From Prosapia bicincta (Eukaryota > Arthropoda > Insecta > Hemiptera > Cercopidae): DNA of 64,000 nt. This document shows positions 44,786-54,153 of this stretch, one piece after another (the stretch's first letter is position 1; every line of letters starts with the position of its first letter). The notes below the pieces were generated by a model. That model was not told the DNA's origin and searched no databases. It saw only the letters and a program-made list of their open reading frames with translations. The position numbers were made by a program, and so were the translations under genes. The stretch is taken from positions 80,736,373 through 80,800,372 of the forward strand of contig JBAIZL010000001.1 in assembly GCA_036971475.1 (NCBI GenBank), written 5' to 3'.

Positions 44786-47354
44786 GCTTGCGTGTTGAAA
44801 TGGCATTAAAGTGCACGATAGATAGTGTTTTTTTAAGGTTTAGTAAAATTTAAGCATACGATTGCTACTTAACTTTACAAAATGTCTACAGATTTGTTGG
44901 GTTTAAACAACTTCTTGTCATTTGTACAGTGAAATGTAAATTTATCAATCACCAGTATAAGGGAATATATTTTCCCAGGCTTATTGTATATTTAAAGGTA
45001 TTTTTAAATGCGAAAAATTTTGATAGCTTAGAATAAAAAAATGTAGGCCTATTTTGAGATAGGATGATTAGACTTTTTGTCTTGTTAACAAATTTAATTT
45101 CATTTTAGCTTTCTTAGAAGTGTTAAGCTTTTAAACACAATGATAATGCGAGTTTGTATTAATTTGTCGCAAAGATGTTAAATATGAAAATTATAATATT
45201 AATTGCAAGTTTATTGTAATATGAAAATAGCTTTATTGTAATTAATGAGGGATATGTAAATGTTAATTGTAATTTATGAAGAATATAGACGTGTTTTTGC
45301 TATCAAGCACGTAATTGTGGTACTTATCAGAATTTTAATTGCAATTACTAGATAAATATTCTTACCTTCCACTCTTTAGATTTTACTGATTACACCTTAC
45401 AGGAGGTATGGCAAAGAAACAAGATGAACATTTTAAAATTACGAAAAAATAATAATCTAAAGTTTCAATTAAAATTGTTTACATAAAATTAATCGTACTT
45501 AAATTTCAGAAAAAAGCAAATAGAATGATTTTCGAATAAGAAAACCTTTTCCCACAAAATTATTATAGTTATTCAATTGTTTTGTAATAAAATTAACAAA
45601 AACATCTTTTTGTAAACACATTAACGTATTATCCTGATATTTGTATAATAAGAAGAAATAAAATATTTTACATTAGATGTCAACATTTAAAATGTTGCAA
45701 AATAATTGAATTCTGAGGTATTTTGGTTAGACGTGCTTGAATCTAACCAACATTTGAAGTGTATTTTAATAAATGTGTCACCTATAAAAACAATTGACCT
45801 ATACTGGGGAATATACCTTGTCTTAACCTGTGAGGTTAAAATTATATATGCATATAAATTAAATTCGATATATTTAAAGTAAAAATAATTATATGAAATA
45901 AATTCAAGAGGTCAGTGAAAATATTACACTTAATATAATTAATATTACACCAAATAACATAATACAAGATAATAATCAAATTATAGGGCATTAATAAAAG
46001 TTCATAATAAACTCTTTCATGTCCTTTATTACATCAGATGGTATAATTAATTATATTAATGTTGTGAAATATAATTTCAGGAAGTCACAAAAGAGTTTAA
46101 TTTTGTGTTGTATTATCAGGCGTATTGTTCATTGCATGATTGAGTATATATGCTACAATAACGATCCTATAATTGCTCAATTTCAATTTAGCCTGGTATA
46201 ATCGTACTTCAATTATTAAATATATATTTTCTAGTCTGGACCGAAATATATAGCAAGAAAGTAAAGTTCAACGACATCTAAATAAGATTTTCAAATAGAA
46301 TTTCAGTAACTGTCTGCGTTGCCAATGAACTACATCTCCCAAAACCGCCATCCTCATTCAACAAATCAAAAAAGTAAATACGTGCGGCTCTCAGTAAGTG
46401 TTCAGAGCACTAATATATTATAAAGTACATTTTTTTACTACAATATTGAATAAGAAAATTACTTTAAAATCATTAATGATGTAATTTTTACTATAAGAAG
46501 AAATTGTTTTGATCGTTACAAATAAAGCGGGCACTTTCCACGCAAGAGGATAACACAATTTGAACATCGGGGGCTATTTAAGTACGTGCCTTTATGATTG
46601 ATTCGATTATAGATATTAGTTTAAAGAAGAAAAGTCTCTAGAGAGAAGTAGACTTGCACGGCCACAAGAGTAGAAAGGGTTGCTAATTAGATAAGCTAAA
46701 CCTCAATTCTGTCAAACGAGGTTAAAAATGTATTTAGAAATTACCAAAGAGTTGTTAAAAACACAGAGGACATTTTTTCGAATAAAACTGGAATTTTTTC
46801 TTTAAGATTCATTCTCTCTCTAACTCTGTCTGTCTCTTTCTTTCTATCTACCTATCTATCAGCTGTATATCTCTCTATCTATCTCACTCTCTCTCTCTCT
46901 GTTTAATAAATTTAATAAATTGTTCAAATTACTTGAAATATGTCCATCAAGTCAAGATTAATAAACAGCCAAACTTTAAACTTTATAAACATTCACGTGA
47001 GGAGGGAAAAACGTGCACAGATCTTTCATTATTACAACATAATATATCTTGATGCTTTCCCAACTGAGTGTACGTCCTAGAAGTTTACCATCGGCTTTAA
47101 TTGGAAGAATGATAATCAATTGAAAATTTACTTTTTAAAGTATAAAAGTACTTCCATATAAATAAGTCTCTCTCCGAATAAACTATATCTTATATTAATA
47201 CGTAAACATCTAAATAAATATTGACACTTATTTGATGAGACCTTACATATTCGAAGCATATCTCTCACTACCAACAAGTGTGTTAGCCTTGGTTATAATG
47301 ATATACATCTCATTTAGACCAAAAGTAAATGCTACTAGGAAAAAGTATTTGCAC
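44786..47354. other. No gene recognised; possible promoter-like patch
   Basis: Mostly AT-rich. Near 46318-46360, GAACTACATCTCCCAAAACC followed by GCCATCC resembles adjacent ZNF143/Staf-type and YY1-type sites read on the minus strand, but no exon is seen nearby. The second copy of a short dispersed repeat lies at 46629-46690 and CT-rich tracts at 46808-46905. Confidence 0.35.
46629..46690 (+). repeat. Short dispersed repeat, copy 2
   Basis: AAAAGTCTCTAGAGAGAAGT through GTAGAAAGGGTTGCTAATTAG, related to 39439-39500. A CT-rich tract follows about 120 bp later. Confidence 0.45.
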
Positions 47355-47366
47355 AATAATATATAT
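47355..47366. repeat. LINE target site duplication, 3' side
   Basis: CAATAATATATA is repeated exactly at 53111-53122, on the other side of the LINE. Confidence 0.9.
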
Positions 47367-47542
47367 TTTTTTTTTTTTTTTTTTTTTTCCAGGCGAAAAA
47401 TCTATCAAGGTTATCATCGCCTAACAAAAGTTATTTTAAATAATTATTTTAAAATAAAACTAACCAACTAAACAAAATAAAATAAAATAACAGTTTAATA
47501 CAAATTGTAGCTAAAACTAAAGACACTAAAATTATACATAGT
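47367..47542 (-). other. LINE 3' UTR and poly(A) tail
   Basis: About 154 nt of AT-rich UTR followed by 22 A residues (minus strand). No AATAAA is seen just before the tail. Confidence 0.85.
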
Positions 47543-50500
47543 TTAAATATTATTAAATAGATTCAGGTGGCGTAAGAAAGCGAGGACACGGTCGATAGCC
47601 ATGACATCGTCTCTTAAAACCACCTTTAAACTACCTCGAAGATCGTAACGTATATACAAATTTGTTAACTCATTACAATCAAGCAGTATATGCTTGATTG
47701 TAATATTATTTCTACAAAACTGACATAGTGGTGGATCCTCATGTCGCATCAACCATCCATGCGTTAACAAAGAGTGGCCGATGCGAAGTCGAGTAACCAC
47801 CACTTCCTCCCTACGATTCGAACGAACAGATGTCCTCCATGGTCGGACGCTATTTTTGATGTCCCTCAGCTTGTTTCTATTTACATTTTGCCATTCTTCG
47901 TACCAAACAGAGAATAGTGTAGATTTAACTTTGCATACAAAATCTGATGCCATCACGCGTTGTGTCGATGGCAACATACCTGTAGCTAATTTTGCACCTT
48001 CATCTGCTTTAGTGTTTCCGAATATTCCACAGTGACCAGGCACCCAGAGAAATGACACCTCGACACCTCGTAATTGGAGCCTGTGTATAGAGCACAAGAT
48101 GTCTCCAACTAAAGGGTTCTTAGTGTACATTTCCTGAATAGCCTGGAGAGCACTTTTGGAATCACAACATACAAGGTATTTAGATTTTGCAGACGGAATT
48201 GATCTTAAAGCTTGGAAAATTGCATAAAGTTCTGCAGTAAAAACGCTACAGGCTGAGGGCAATCCGTAAGTGAAAGTTTGTCCTTCCATATAAAATGCAC
48301 AACCTATCCCATTGTCCAGTTTTGAACCGTCTGTGAATATAGTCACAGTGTGTTGGTGAGTTTGTTGAATCTGCAAAAACTCCTGACGATAAATAACGTC
48401 AGGAGTATTGTGTTTTAGGTACATGGACAATGAGAAGTCACATTTTGGCTTTTGTATTATCCATGGAGGGATGTAGCATGATGATCGTTCGAATATAGGT
48501 GGAAGTTCTAAATTTAGATTGCTAAAAATATGCAACGTTCTTATTCCGAAGGCAGCAGTTGAACGTTGACGCTCATTGTAACGATCCTCGAGGTAGTTAT
48601 CAAAAACTGCTTTGAATACCGGATGTTTAGGTTTACTTCGAAGACCAGTGTAATATGAAATTTGTAGCATTTGACGTCGCATAGAGAGAGATGGTTCTCC
48701 AGCTTCAACTAGAAGGCTGGAGATTGGGCTTGATCTAAAAGCACCAGTAGAAAGTCTAAGGCCAGCGTGATGTATTGAATCCAGGAGTTTCAGAACCGTA
48801 GGTCGAGCAGATGAATAGGCTATACAGCCGTAATCTATGCGCGATCTTACAACGGCGCGATAGAAACGGAGCATACAGGTTCTGTCTGCTCCCCAATTTG
48901 TACCACTTAGAACTCTCAACATATCCAATATCTTGCTGCATCTCACCTTCAAATCACGAACATGTGGACTCCATGAAAGTCTTTTATCCAATAAAAGACC
49001 CAAAAATCTCACATTATCCGCGGTTTGAAGCCGCGTACCATCAAGATAAAGAATAGGTTCCTGGAGTTGCCTGCGACGACTAAATGCTATACACTGGGTC
49101 TTCGAAGCCGAAAACTTGAAGCCCGTAGATTTGGTCCATTCTTGCAATTTATTAATTACCAATTGTAAGGATCTTTCCGCTGTTGCCATACTTCTAGCAG
49201 CCATATATATACAAAAATCGTCTACAAACAGGGAACAGTGGACCGGTGACTGTACGTTTGAAGTGACGCTGTTAATGGCAACAGCAAACAGAGTCACACT
49301 CAAAACGCCACCCTGTGGTACACCATTCTCTAGTTCGCAACGATCAGAATATATGCCTCCTAGACGTACACGGAAAGTCCTGTTATTCAAATAATTTTGT
49401 AAAAAAGCAAGAATGTTACCTTGTATACCCCATGATTTCAATACGTTCAAAATTCCTCTTCTCCATGCCATGTCATATGCCTTCTCAAGGTCAAAGAAAA
49501 CAGCTACCAGTGTTTGTCGTAAGATGAAGGCATTCTGTATAGCTGACTCCAACAAAACCAATTGGTCAACTGATGAACGTCCTTGTCTGGAACCACACTG
49601 AACGTTAGAAAGAAGTTTGTTTGTTTCTAGATACCAGACAAGACGACGGTTGACCATCTTCTCCAGTAGTTTGCATAAGCAGCTGGTCAGAGAGATGGGT
49701 CTGTAACTACTGGGATTAGTTTTGTCCTTTCCTTGTTTTAGAAGAGGAATTATTGTCGCTTCTAACCATGCATCGGGAAAACCCTGCTCCTCGAATATAC
49801 GGTTGTATATCCCAAGGAGAATTAGTTTTGCCGACGGTGGTAGATTTTTAATCATGGAGTATACAATATCATCCGGGCCTGGAGCTGAATCCTTCGTTGA
49901 CGAGAGAGCTGACTCTAGTTCGTCGATAGAGAAATCGATATTCAAACAAGAATCTCCAGACAATCCAACGGTGAAAGGTAAGGCTTCCTGTTTACGTTTC
50001 AACACCTGGAAAGTGTCCTTGTATGCAGAAGATGAAGAATGTTTTGAAAATGATAACGCTACCACATTGGCAATTTCCTCAGAGTCCGTGGTCAAAACAC
50101 CATCCGAATGCCTTAATGAAATTAATGGCATCGGAACGGAAATGCCACATACTGATCGTAATTTCTTCCATACTGTGGATGGAGCTGTAGTTCTTGTAAT
50201 TGAGCCAATGTACTGCGACCATGATTCTCGTTTACTTTGCCTAAATATTCTCCGTGCTTTCGCACGGAAGATTTTATATTTTTCCAGGTTTTCACTCGTT
50301 GGATGTCTCTTGAACTGGTTCAAAGCTTTTCTCCGTTGACGAAGGATCACAGTGCACTCATCATTCCACCACGGAACAGGTGGTCGTCGTGGTTTGGATG
50401 AGGTTTTCGGAATTGCCTTTCCGGCGGCATTCAAAACGGTTTTTGTAAATGAATTTACAATGTCATCAATGGGAGCCAAGTAATCCACGTCCAGTGATTC

Positions 50501-51238
50501 TAGATCTTGTGAAAATTGTTCCCAGTTGGCTTTTTTCAGGATCCAACGGGGATGTCGAACACAACAGGGAGAGGAGTCACACAAAGAGATCTCAATAGGG
50601 ATGTGGTCACTACTGTAAAGATCAGGCAATGCTGACCATTTTAGCCTTGTAGCCAAGACAGGACTGCATAATGACAAGTCTACAGCTGTCCATCCACCTG
50701 TTGACGCTGCTAAATGTGTCGGAGAACCGTCATTTAGCAGGTATAAATCCAGTTCCGATCTGATGCTTTCGATCAGATTACCTCGCCGGTTGCATTCTGG
50801 CGAACCCCATGAAACATGGTGGGCATTGAAATCGCCCACTAATAAAAACGGAGTCGGTAACTGATTTATAAGGTCTACAAGATCTCTCTGTTGCAGGTTG
50901 TCACTTGGTGGGAGGTAGGCACAACAGAGAGTGAGTTTGTACGGAACAGCTGTTTGAATTGCTACTGCTTGTAAGGGAGTTATTAAGTTCAGAGAAACGG
51001 CGTCGACACAGTCACGGGCTAGAATGGCTACGCCACCTCTAGCTCGATTTTCTGTAACGAAGTCCGATCTGTAAACTGAATACTCCCTTAGATGGAAATT
51101 GTGCGATGCATGGAGATGTGTCTCCTGAATACAAATGTACATAGGGGACACATCCCTTACAATTAATTTGAGATCTTCAATGTGACTTTTAACACCGTTA
51201 ATGTTCCACTGAATCACGGATTGTTTAGGTGTGGACAT
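47543..51238 (-). CDS. LINE ORF2: endonuclease, reverse transcriptase, RNase H
   Basis: 1231 residues. An APE-type endonuclease spans about 1-225: WNING (N12), QET (E39), GDFNAHH (D136, N138), AVD (D187) and SDH (D211, H212). Reverse transcriptase spans about 490-750: SYRPISLTS (Y512) and the catalytic box FVDD (D673, D674), where F-V replaces the commoner Y-A. RNase H spans about 965-1090: FTDGS (D970), AELYA (E1003), CDSKSAL (D1026), VPGHCGIFGN (H1069) and KAD (D1079), all catalytic positions intact. A C-terminal CQFC..H..C finger (C1172, C1175, H1183, C1188) may bind RNA. The protein nicks chromosomal DNA and copies its RNA by target-primed reverse transcription. The start ATG at 51238 lies 6 nt after the ORF1 stop, so translation probably depends on termination-reinitiation. 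Confidence 0.95.
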   Translation of the reverse strand: MSTPKQSVIQWNINGVKSHIEDLKLIVRDVSPMYICIQETHLHASHNFHLREYSVYRSDFVTENRARGGVAILARDCVDAVSLNLITPLQAVAIQTAVPYKLTLCCAYLPPSDNLQQRDLVDLINQLPTPFLLVGDFNAHHVSWGSPECNRRGNLIESIRSELDLYLLNDGSPTHLAASTGGWTAVDLSLCSPVLATRLKWSALPDLYSSDHIPIEISLCDSSPCCVRHPRWILKKANWEQFSQDLESLDVDYLAPIDDIVNSFTKTVLNAAGKAIPKTSSKPRRPPVPWWNDECTVILRQRRKALNQFKRHPTSENLEKYKIFRAKARRIFRQSKRESWSQYIGSITRTTAPSTVWKKLRSVCGISVPMPLISLRHSDGVLTTDSEEIANVVALSFSKHSSSSAYKDTFQVLKRKQEALPFTVGLSGDSCLNIDFSIDELESALSSTKDSAPGPDDIVYSMIKNLPPSAKLILLGIYNRIFEEQGFPDAWLEATIIPLLKQGKDKTNPSSYRPISLTSCLCKLLEKMVNRRLVWYLETNKLLSNVQCGSRQGRSSVDQLVLLESAIQNAFILRQTLVAVFFDLEKAYDMAWRRGILNVLKSWGIQGNILAFLQNYLNNRTFRVRLGGIYSDRCELENGVPQGGVLSVTLFAVAINSVTSNVQSPVHCSLFVDDFCIYMAARSMATAERSLQLVINKLQEWTKSTGFKFSASKTQCIAFSRRRQLQEPILYLDGTRLQTADNVRFLGLLLDKRLSWSPHVRDLKVRCSKILDMLRVLSGTNWGADRTCMLRFYRAVVRSRIDYGCIAYSSARPTVLKLLDSIHHAGLRLSTGAFRSSPISSLLVEAGEPSLSMRRQMLQISYYTGLRSKPKHPVFKAVFDNYLEDRYNERQRSTAAFGIRTLHIFSNLNLELPPIFERSSCYIPPWIIQKPKCDFSLSMYLKHNTPDVIYRQEFLQIQQTHQHTVTIFTDGSKLDNGIGCAFYMEGQTFTYGLPSACSVFTAELYAIFQALRSIPSAKSKYLVCCDSKSALQAIQEMYTKNPLVGDILCSIHRLQLRGVEVSFLWVPGHCGIFGNTKADEGAKLATGMLPSTQRVMASDFVCKVKSTLFSVWYEEWQNVNRNKLRDIKNSVRPWRTSVRSNRREEVVVTRLRIGHSLLTHGWLMRHEDPPLCQFCRNNITIKHILLDCNELTNLYIRYDLRGSLKVVLRDDVMAIDRVLAFLRHLNLFNNI

Positions 51239-51244
51239 CGTATT

Positions 51245-52603
51245 TTAGTGAAATGGATTCACCTGGCTCTCACTGGTGTCATTGCAAATTCGCTGGCCTG
51301 GAATGTTGGACGTTCCAGGCAGAGAGTCATCAGATTCCATCACCACTATTGTAGTGGTGGAATCAGAAGAGTTTTTTGACTCAGAAGAGGAGTTTGAAAT
51401 GGTCCTCTTTTGAGTCGTTTGTGGTTTTGCACCTACTTTCACAGGTGCAGCTTTGTTATTATTTTTGTTACTCGTATTAGGAGTAGTTTTTACGATTTTA
51501 TCACTTGTCTCTAATAGTGTTTTATTTCTTTTAATTTTCTCAGAGGTAACTGGCAATGGAGATTTTCCCGCACATTCAACATTATTCTTTAGGTTGGAAA
51601 CAGAATTTTTCGTCACCAATGCTAATAACTGGCTAACTTGCTCAGTGAGAACTTCAATTTTTTTGTTTAGCTCAACGCAGTTGGAACACGACTTCTCAGT
51701 GGTGGTAGCTGAGGCATAAGATTTCGTTTCAAGTCTAGGTTGAGTTAACTTGAACTTCTTTTTCGCTTCGTGGAAAGATGTTTTATCCTTTGCCATTATG
51801 CTGAGGATCGCTTTCTCCTCCTTGAACTTTGGGCAGTTAAAGAAGCGAGCAGGGTGATCACCAGCACAGTTGGGGCATTTCGGAGCACTTGTGCAAACCT
51901 TCTCAGTATGGCCTTCAGATGCACACTGTCCGCATACCTCTGGCTTGGAGCAAGAAGAACTTACGTGTCCAAAACGTTGGCATTTAAAGCACCGCCGTGG
52001 ATTGGGAACGTAGGGCCTAACAGGAAGCCGTTGATAGCCAGCATGTAAATATTCCGGGATAGATGTTTTCCCGAATGTCAGGATTAATGATGTTGTTGGA
52101 ACTCTCTGACCGTTTTCCATTCTCATAATTCGTACGACTTCTGTTACACCTTCCGATTCCAGTTCAGATCTTATTTCATCCTCACAGACATACAAAAGAT
52201 CCCTGCATGATATTACTCCCTTTGATGAGTTCAAGGTTTTGTGGGGGGCCACCGAAACCTTGACCTGATCAAAGAAGGAGGTCATTTTTAACAAATATTG
52301 TGATTGCTTCGAACTAATTGTTTCTAACAGCAGTGTTCCATTTCGCAACTTTTTTATGGAAGCGAGAGGTCCTGCTGCACATCCAATTATAGCCTTATGG
52401 ATCAGAAAAGGCGATACCTTAGAAAGATCTTTTCCTTCTTCTGCGCTAGAGACAATTAAAAATTTAGGCGGTAGTTTGGTTGATGCTGAATCCATTTCAT
52501 TCCTCGTGTCACTAACTTCACTAGGCATCTTCGGAGAAACCTCACGACGCCTCTTCACATTACTCTGGTTGGTTGGTTTGTTGGACTTTTGTTGGTTTTC
52601 CAT
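51245..52603 (-). CDS. LINE ORF1: gag-like nucleic-acid-binding protein
   Basis: 452 residues. The N-terminus is basic and polar (RRR at 18-20). Residues about 46-185 look like an RRM-type or PRE-C2HC-associated domain. Three zinc knuckles follow at 205-257: CFKCQRFGHVSSSC and CGQCASEGHTEKVC (both CX2CX4HX4C), then CPNCAGDHPARFFNC (CX2CX3HX6C). This triple arrangement is typical of I and Jockey ORF1 proteins. A short predicted coiled coil lies around 308-335, and the tail is S/T/N-rich and probably disordered. The protein should coat the LINE RNA and form RNPs in the cytoplasm. No frameshift or internal stop is present. Confidence 0.92.
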   Translation of the reverse strand: MENQQKSNKPTNQSNVKRRREVSPKMPSEVSDTRNEMDSASTKLPPKFLIVSSAEEGKDLSKVSPFLIHKAIIGCAAGPLASIKKLRNGTLLLETISSKQSQYLLKMTSFFDQVKVSVAPHKTLNSSKGVISCRDLLYVCEDEIRSELESEGVTEVVRIMRMENGQRVPTTSLILTFGKTSIPEYLHAGYQRLPVRPYVPNPRRCFKCQRFGHVSSSCSKPEVCGQCASEGHTEKVCTSAPKCPNCAGDHPARFFNCPKFKEEKAILSIMAKDKTSFHEAKKKFKLTQPRLETKSYASATTTEKSCSNCVELNKKIEVLTEQVSQLLALVTKNSVSNLKNNVECAGKSPLPVTSEKIKRNKTLLETSDKIVKTTPNTSNKNNNKAAPVKVGAKPQTTQKRTISNSSSESKNSSDSTTTIVVMESDDSLPGTSNIPGQRICNDTSESQVNPFH

Positions 52604-53110
52604 GAATTTGATTTAAGCTAACCATCGTGTCAGGCGTTACGGGCGAGACTATGAGAACGGGTACACCCATGGATCACTTTCGATCATTTCCAACCCCCGG
52701 AACTCTGGGGCCCATAGTTTCCTCCTTAGCTCGACTGGATGGGCATCAGTCGAGAACTCGTAATACTGTGCACAGGCTCCGACACCTGTGCACCGCGGAC
52801 ACTCCCTGACCAAGGACCGAAGTGGCTAGCGGACCAGCAACCGCGCATACGTCTTCGGCAGAGCAAGCTCACAGCAGCGTCCCAGACCAGAGTTAGTCAA
52901 GCTCTGGACCTTTCAGCACTCCCAACGCGCAACGGTTCTGACCAGTCAAATTCCCTAAGAGAAGATGTAAGTGTTGAAATGTGTATATATATTGTGTTGG
53001 TGTGTGTACGTGTATGTGTATGCTTTGTGAGTGGTGTAGTGTTAGGCTAGGGTACCGCGAGGGACGCCAAATCCCTCGTAGGTGCGGCTAGTCCGCACCC
53101 CCCTGCGGGG
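52604..53110 (-). promoter_or_regulatory. LINE 5' UTR with three terminal hairpins
   Basis: GC-rich leader, presumably including the internal promoter. Its first 53 nt (minus strand) hold three consecutive perfect hairpins: CCCC/GGGG with a 3-nt loop (53100-53110), a 7-bp stem with a 5-nt loop (53081-53099) and a 7-bp stem with a 7-nt loop (53058-53078). A GT-rich patch lies at 52978-53040. Confidence 0.75.
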
Positions 53111-53122
53111 CAATAATATATA
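53111..53122. repeat. LINE target site duplication, 5' side
   Basis: CAATAATATATA, identical to 47355-47366. Confidence 0.9.
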
Positions 53123-54153
53123 ATAAAGCCTATAAGCGTAAAGTAGTAGATGAAGTTGAAAATGTAAAAAAAAAATAATAAAATCTTCAACTTAGTTTGT
53201 GCTTGATTCGTACAGTGTGGGGTAAACAAATGAAAAGAAAATCAGAACACAAGAGCTGCTAATTTTTAAACTGATTTAAACTATTTTATTTTCATAACGT
53301 ACACATGGTGACAAAATGCTTAAGAACTCTGCTTGATATCATCTGTTTGCGTTACAAAACCTCGTAGTCATCTTGCGACTGGAATATCGGAATAGAAATG
53401 GCCACCTATCCTAAACCTAGTGACGTTTACATCCCACCAAGTGACTATCACTCCATGACACAGCATTACTTGGTTTGTTGATACAGACCGTTTTGTTGAC
53501 ATTCCCGAAATATAACCGTTGCACTAGAAGGGTGGGGGTTGTTTGTGGCGGAGTATTGACCCGCATAACTCCGTCTTTGTCGCTCTTCCAAGTGATGTCG
53601 GAGTATTACTCGTTACTTTTAGCTGTTACTGTACCTGATTTTTGCGACAAACAGCTCTTCGAAGAAAGGACAGTTGAATATGGTTTTTAATCACACTGAT
53701 TTACGCGTGTCATAAACTAATGTTAAATTTTTACCTATGTAAATCTCTATTATTACGTCACTTGTTAATTACCCGAAAATAAATTTTCTCTAATAACATT
53801 AATAAAAAGTAACCTTACTATAGTTTTGCTAATAACCTATTGCGATTTTTTAGAATTTAGAAACACAAATTTGAATCATATAGAAAATAATTACATGTAA
53901 AATAGCTTTTGAAGGAGGAAACGACTAGTACAGCCGTGATGATTAATTTCAAGCCAAAGGTTCGATCACCATACAAGGCTATAACAATTGTAAAATGAGA
54001 AATTTTTAGCCTTTAGAAAGATTTTGGGTCATCGTAGTAGTATTTGAAACATTACCTTTAAAATGAAGAGAAAAATAACTGCAGTAGTCCTTTTGTTTTC
54101 GTTAGACGCAAATATAAATGTAATATAAACATGTTGTATAGAATTATTGAAGG
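53123..54153. other. No gene recognised
   Basis: Mixed-composition DNA. A plus-strand ORF at 53475-53690 has no recognisable family. GGTTCGATCACC at 53957 resembles a tRNA B box but no tRNA fold surrounds it. Confidence 0.4.

Larger units (their letters stand above)
47367..53110 (-). mobile_element. Full-length LINE of the I/Jockey superfamily with RNase H
   Basis: A 5744-bp element on the minus strand: 5' UTR (53110-52604), ORF1 (52603-51245), 6-nt gap, ORF2 (51238-47543), 3' UTR and a 22-nt poly(A) tail (T run at 47367-47388). It is bounded by the perfect 12-bp duplication CAATAATATATA. Both ORFs are uninterrupted and all catalytic motifs are present, so it may still be active. The domain order (CCHC gag-like ORF1; APE endonuclease, RT, RNase H) fits the I group, possibly I, Nimb or Loa. 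A tree of the RT would settle the clade. Its GC content is visibly higher than that of its surroundings. Confidence 0.95.

Noticed and set aside
49722..50339. 205-codon plus-strand ORF inside the LINE
   Set aside because: Antisense to the ORF2 RT region, with no family features of its own.
53900..53980. tRNA-like B box GGTTCGATCACC
   Set aside because: No matching A box at proper distance and no cloverleaf could be drawn.
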